Positions 59,417-64,000 of a stretch of 64,000 nucleotides of DNA are shown here, one piece after another. The position numbers and the translations under genes were made by a program. Under the pieces are notes generated by a model. That model saw only the letters and a list, made by a program, of their open reading frames with translations. It searched no databases and was not told the DNA's origin. This DNA comes from Otatea glauca (taxonomy: Eukaryota > Streptophyta > Magnoliopsida > Poales > Poaceae), in the NCBI GenBank assembly GCA_036346275.1, contig CM070727.1, forward strand, positions 3,525,760 through 3,589,759, written 5' to 3'. Within the stretch, counting starts at the first letter, position 1. Each line of letters opens with the position of its first letter.

Positions 59417-59669
59417 TGTAAGTAGCGGAACTCTTACTCTCATTGAGAGAGGATGACACTAGGAGCTGGGGCAATTTTTTCTAGTTTATTTCTCACACAA
59501 TGCCATGCCAACCTAAGGGGTGGGGTTACATATTTATAGTGGCCAAGGCGACCAAGCATATACCTAGATGCTAGTCTAAGATGTCATCCTAAAAGTCATT
59601 AAGATGTTGTCTAAAAGCTAAACGAAGACCAAGTACAACAAAGACCCAAGTACAAGACTTATTCCATCA
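59417..59669 (-). repeat. 3' LTR of a second Copia element
   Basis: On the + strand it runs TGTAAGTAGCGG to ATTCCATCA, TG...CA type, 253 bp. The bases that follow ('ttctcccctaag') are the complement of a polypurine tract, so the coding strand is minus. The other LTR lies beyond the right edge. Confidence 0.8.
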
Positions 59670-62600
59670 TTCTCCCCTAAGTCTTGTGCGTCGTCTTGTG
59701 AGACAGTTGGACCATCCGGTTCGAACAGAGCTCAAGGAACTTGATCCTCCCAAGAGGCTTGGTGGCGTGTCCGCAAGTTGGTCTTTGGTGTTGATGTAGC
59801 TCGCCTTGATGCTCCCTTCCTCCAAGCACCTCGGATGAAGTGATACCTTACCCGGATGTGCTTGCTCGCTCATGGAAAACGGGTTCTTTGCGTGGGGCAG
59901 GCGGACTTACTATCCACTCGAGTTCGACCGCTCAAGATCTCTCGCCGAGGAGATCACCAAGCGCCTAGCAAGCGAGCGCTGAGTCGAAGCGGTGGAGGCC
60001 GCTATGTACTCGGCCTCGCGAATCGACAGGCCACCACTGGCCGCTTGACCGATCGCCACCTAACGAGGCTCTTGCCGAGGAAGAAGAGAATCCGCTCGTG
60101 CTTTTCTTTGGTGTCGATGTCGCCGGCGTGGTCATTGTCGCCAGATGCGACAAGATGTGCCTTCCGTGGCACCTCGGGTAGTAGAGACCGTGGTCAAGAG
60201 TCCCGCAACATAGCGGATGATCCTCTTCACGACTGGCTGGTGTTCCGTCGTCGGTCGCATTGCATGAACCGACTAACGTGGCCGACGGAGAATGTCGTCC
60301 GGCTGTGTGTGGGCGGTAGCGAAGGCTTCCACAAGACGCCGATCATTGCGAAGGCCCACCTCCTCCGTTGTCTTTGTCGCAACTCGCCACGACCTCTCCA
60401 TCGGGGCGAGAGCGAGTTGCGGTCGGTGAGCCCCCCCACTCAACGACGCGGCGGCGTGGTGTCTGTCGGCGTGATCCCGAGTCTCCCGGTGCACCTCGAT
60501 CCCGGTGAAGGAGAGAGGCCCGTGTCACTCATCCGGAAGATGGCTTTCATCTCTTCCTTGAACGATGCCACTCCGCATCCTTGGTGCCGGTGATCACTAA
60601 GTCGTCGACGAGACGCCTACTAACAGGCGTTTCCACGCCCGCCGGATGAGAGCGGCGGCTCGTCGCGGGCTTTGCGGCCCATTCCTTGAGCGTGGAATCC
60701 AACTTGGCATTCCACGCCCTCGGTCGCCTCGAGCCATGAGGGCCTTGCGCAGCGCAACACCTTTCCTCCGCCGGGATCGCAAATCCGTGGTGGTCGCACG
60801 TAGACCTCCTCCTTTAAATCGCCGTTAAGAAACGCCGACTTGACGTCCATGTGATGAACACGCCACCTTCCCGGCGGTCGGCGCAGAGGAGGAGTCGCGA
60901 CGGATTCCATCCGTGCCGCGGGGCTAAAGCATCGTCGAAGTCGATTCCTCCCGCCGCATGAAACCGCGTGCCACCAAGCGAGCCTTGTGCTTGACGATGG
61001 CGCCGGCTTCATCCTCTTCACTTGAATACCCACTTAAGGGTAATCGCGCGGTGACCACGGCGAGGTCGTGAGCTCCCAGTGTGGTTCCTCTCGACCGCGC
61101 CCATCTCCGATCGCATCGCAAGACGCCAGCCGTGTGTCTTTCGGCCTCGCGAAAGACCGAGGCTCATTGTCGTCGCGACGCAAGGTGCGTTGCACCTCCA
61201 GATCGTGAGGCGCCGCCCCGACCTACCGGTCTCAGAAGGTCCTCCATCGTGACGATACCGCGAATACTCGCCGTCGTGGTGCGCGTCGATCGCGCCTCGT
61301 CGTGGGAGGCGAGTAGCGAACTCCACCGGCCGTGCTCGACTCGGTGGTGTCGGAGTGGTCGTGCCGGAGGTGTGATCGCCAATGCCGGAGCGCGTGGGAT
61401 TGGAGTCGGTGGAGACTCGGGGACTAGGGTAGGCGTGCTCGGTGAAGAGGAGCGACCTACTCCCCGCCTTCCTGGAGTGGGCGTACTCGGCGATGAAGTC
61501 GTTGTGCGTCGAGTCAGTCGTCGGCCGCCGCCTTGTCCCATGCCCATCCTCGCCGCCGTTGAACACTACGTCGCGCGCGCGCGCGCACACGCCGTGTCCT
61601 GGGTCAAGAATGCGGAGGCCTTCGAGCCTCGCGTGAGCCGATGAACACCCCGAGTGCTCGCGTCGTCGAGCTTGCCGATATGGCCAAGTTCTTTGGCAAA
61701 CGCGAGGCAACCAAGACCAGAGGGTGGGAGGCGCGGCGGCTGCGCCCATGTCAAGCCTCGTATGGCGTCTTGCCGTTGAGAGCCTTGGTGGGCGGCGGTT
61801 GAGGATGTAGACGGCCGCCACCACCGCTTCTCAGAAGGCGGTGGCATTCCCGCCGCTGAGGAGGGCCGAGCCATCCCCACAACCGTCGATTGCGTCGCTC
61901 GACGACACCGTTCTCGCTGCGGTCAGTATGGCGCGGAGTAGTGGCGCCAACACCCTCATCCGCAGAAGACGACGCGATTCACCGCCGTGAATTCGCCGCC
62001 GTTGTCGGTCGCGAAGACGCGCGACTTGCGGCGCGACTCTGCTTCCGCGATAGCTGCGTCGCGCCGACGGCGTTCGGCGCTTCTCCCTTTTGCCGAGGAC
62101 CATCACCCACGTGTAGCGGAGAGGTCGTCGACGGCGGCAGGAAGTAGCGTCGTCCTCCCGGTGTGGCGGTGTCACCGGGCCACACAAGTCCTCTGCACGA
62201 GCTCGAGCCGCCTTGGCTCGGGCTCGATCTTTGGGAAAGGAGTCGCCTCTGCCGTCAATACGCAGACGTCGCAGAATCGCTCCGCGTGGTCGAGGCACGG
62301 CAGCCTCGTACCATCTTCATGGCACCGAGCCGCTTCAAGGCCTCGGTGAAGATGCGGCGCTCGTGCCATCGCCACGCCGTCGTCCGACGAGCGGCAAGGC
62401 AGAGGGGTTGTGCAACCTGCACGTTGAGGATATAGAGTCGATTGATGCCTCTGGTTACCTTGGCAAGAAGGCGACGATGGCGATCCCAAATCCTCATGAC
62501 TTCGTCCTTGACCTCCACGCGCGAACCGTTCTCATCCATCTGTCCCAGGCTGATGATAGAGTTCCTCAACGTGGGGATGTAGTAGACTCCGGTGAGCAGC

Positions 62601-64000
62601 CTGTGCTCACCGGACTCGGCGATGAAGATGACGAGCCGACGCCTTGATTTCCACGCGGGCGCCCCCAAACTTGACGGAGCCTCGGACGTTGGAGTCAAGC
62701 TCGGTGAAGAACTCCCGTCGACCGGTCATGTGATGGGTGGCACCGGTGTCGAGGCACCACCCGTCAGTTTTGTCATTTCCGGAGCCGTCACCAAGGAAGG
62801 CGTGCGCTCTCGGCTCATCAAGGTGGAGGAGAGCCGCTGCGGCCGATGCCGCTGGAGGCAGTTCGATGCTTGCGTGTGCGAGAGCGAGCCGCTCCTCCTC
62901 ACTTTGGCGACGTGGGCTCGACCGCGTCGTGGTCGCCGACACTCGCGCCCGATGGCAAGCTTGCCTGATTGTGGCGGCGCCGTCTTGTGTCGGCCGGTTG
63001 CCGGCGGCGCGCTGCCTGGCGCCTCTGCGGCGCCACCTCGCGACGTCCTCGCGCTCCGGCCGGCGCTCCGCGCGCTTTGCGCGGTTTGCTGCATTGGCGG
63101 TCGCTGTCGAGGAAGGACTCCCTTCTTCCCGCCACCTGGCAGCCTCCCATCGCTCCCGAGTGAGATGTAGCTTCCGTAGATGGTAAACGGCCCAGAGAGG
63201 CGTGGCTCGTCATTGTCGACGACCTTGAGGCGACCTATCGCCTCCTCGATCGACATCGTGGAGAGGTCGGAGAGACTCTATCGAGCGAGCGATCTGTTTG
63301 TACTTCTCGGGGATGCAACGGAAGAGCTTCTCGACGGCTCTCTCCTCGTTGTAGGTGTCGTCGCCAAACCGCACCATCTTCGCAGCAGAGTGTTGAGACG
63401 AGAGCAAAGTCGTCAACGTCCTCACCGCTTGAAGGCGTGTTCTCCCACTCCTGCGAAGCGCTGCGGTGTGGTCTTGCGGCGCGATCGGCTGCCGCGCGTC
63501 TTGCGGCAATGGCGCCCGAGCCTCTGGCGGTTCGCTTCGGGAAGCGAGAACTACATCTCGGGCGGGACTGCAGCAATGAGGGCATCCAGCGCCCGTCGAT
63601 CCTCGTAGTAATCGATGTCGCCCGTCAATCGCCTCCCACATATGCCGCACTGGAGCCGCACTCATCACGCGCGGCCCATTCGGCGTAGTTGATCTTGGTG
63701 AGGGTAGGCCACCCATCACGGGACCGATGTCACGACAACGGCTCGATCCGCGATGACCATGGTACCGTCCGGAGGGAGAGTCGCGCCGCTGTAAGGCCGC
63801 GATCTCCGTCGCCCGATTTGCCGCCGCCGGAGCACCACCGCCGTAGCGTCCGCGCCGTCGAGTGGCCGCCGCATGTATTTCCCCGCCGGGCGCCGTCAGC
63901 AGCGTCTGCGTCTGTCGATCGCCGCCACCGCGCGCCATGGGGATGCGCGCCGCCCATCGCTGCGCCGCTTCGCTCGCTGTTGCATCCTCGCCACTGAGCT
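59670..64000 (-). pseudogene. Second Copia gag-pol, GC-rich and frameshifted, cut by window end
   Basis: Read right to left on the minus strand, gag-type blocks lie at 63.2-63.95 kb (NEERAVEKLFRCIPEKYKQI) and 63.24-63.26 (MSIEEAIGRLKVVDNDEP). The protease/pre-integrase part is at 62.26-62.75 kb (WCLDTGATHHMTG; LLTGVYYIPTLRNSIISLGQ; INRLYILNVQVAQPLCLAAR). Integrase blocks are at about 61.8-62.1 kb (MVAAVYILNRRPP). Reverse transcriptase is at 60.7-61.05 kb (HHMDVKSAFLNGDLKEEVYV). DTGATHHM carries the protease Asp, and HHMDVKSAFLNG contains one conserved RT Asp. Phases change every 50-150 bp. The RNase H part toward 59.7 kb is poorly preserved. The 5' LTR and first part of gag lie outside. Confidence 0.8.

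Noticed and set aside
59856..60593. 245-residue open frame on the plus strand
   Set aside because: It overlaps the minus-strand Copia reverse-transcriptase/RNase H region and shows no domain.
61018..61824. 268-residue minus-strand frame treated as its own gene
   Set aside because: It is on the same strand as the Copia polyprotein and begins with an integrase-end segment (MVAAVYILNRRPP), so it is part of that element.

Overview
The window looks like nuclear DNA of a grass, most likely Oryza or a close relative. The basis is GC-rich 5' exons against an AT-rich background, dense Stowaway-type MITEs (CTCCCTCCGT ends, TA target sites), Mutator-like elements (MULEs) carrying a plant-mobile-domain gene, Copia elements, and a MEI2-like gene of the short one-RRM type I associate with rice. 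Species and chromosome cannot be fixed by eye.

Four host genes can be assembled with consistent splice phases: (1) a MEI2-like RNA-binding protein, + strand, 7234-8588, 4 exons, 332 aa; (2) a predicted plastid protein of unknown function, + strand, about 36615-40501, 11 exons, about 326 aa, with one apparent GC-AG intron; (3) a small oxidoreductase-like (OXLD1-type) protein, + strand, 43173-43508, 111 aa; (4) a secreted subtilisin-like protease, - strand, 43928-47175, 11 exons, 765 aa, with complete catalytic residues. The last two converge tail to tail.

The rest is mostly transposon-derived. Left to right: a broken zinc-finger-like gene (1-1047); AT-rich repeats (1.5-6.7 kb); Stowaway MITEs around the MEI2-like gene; an unclassified AAATTTCGG-rich repeat (11.5-12.9 kb) with a second copy at 51.7-52.9 kb; an LTR-like non-coding block (15.4-18.4 kb); a complete but decayed Copia element on the - strand with 5-bp TAAAG target duplications (18455-25440); a MULE of about 8 kb with long inverted termini (about 28.2-36.3 kb); small MITEs and a probable hAT remnant (about 53.5-56.45 kb); and a second MULE-like fragment (57.66-59.42 kb) with two tandem arrays, cut by another Copia element that runs off the right edge.

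The best candidate for an under-described system is the MULE at 28.2-36.3 kb. It carries a decayed mudrA-like transposase, a decayed plant-mobile-domain gene and a still-open two-exon gene with a GRF-like cysteine pattern. Both termini contain a palindrome centred on GCGATCGC, and four more copies of that octamer, spaced 19-20 bp, lie just upstream of the TATA-like box of the open gene. This suggests a shared binding site linking the termini to expression of the accessory gene. Two-exon structure, TATA box and octamers are seen directly; the regulatory link is inference.
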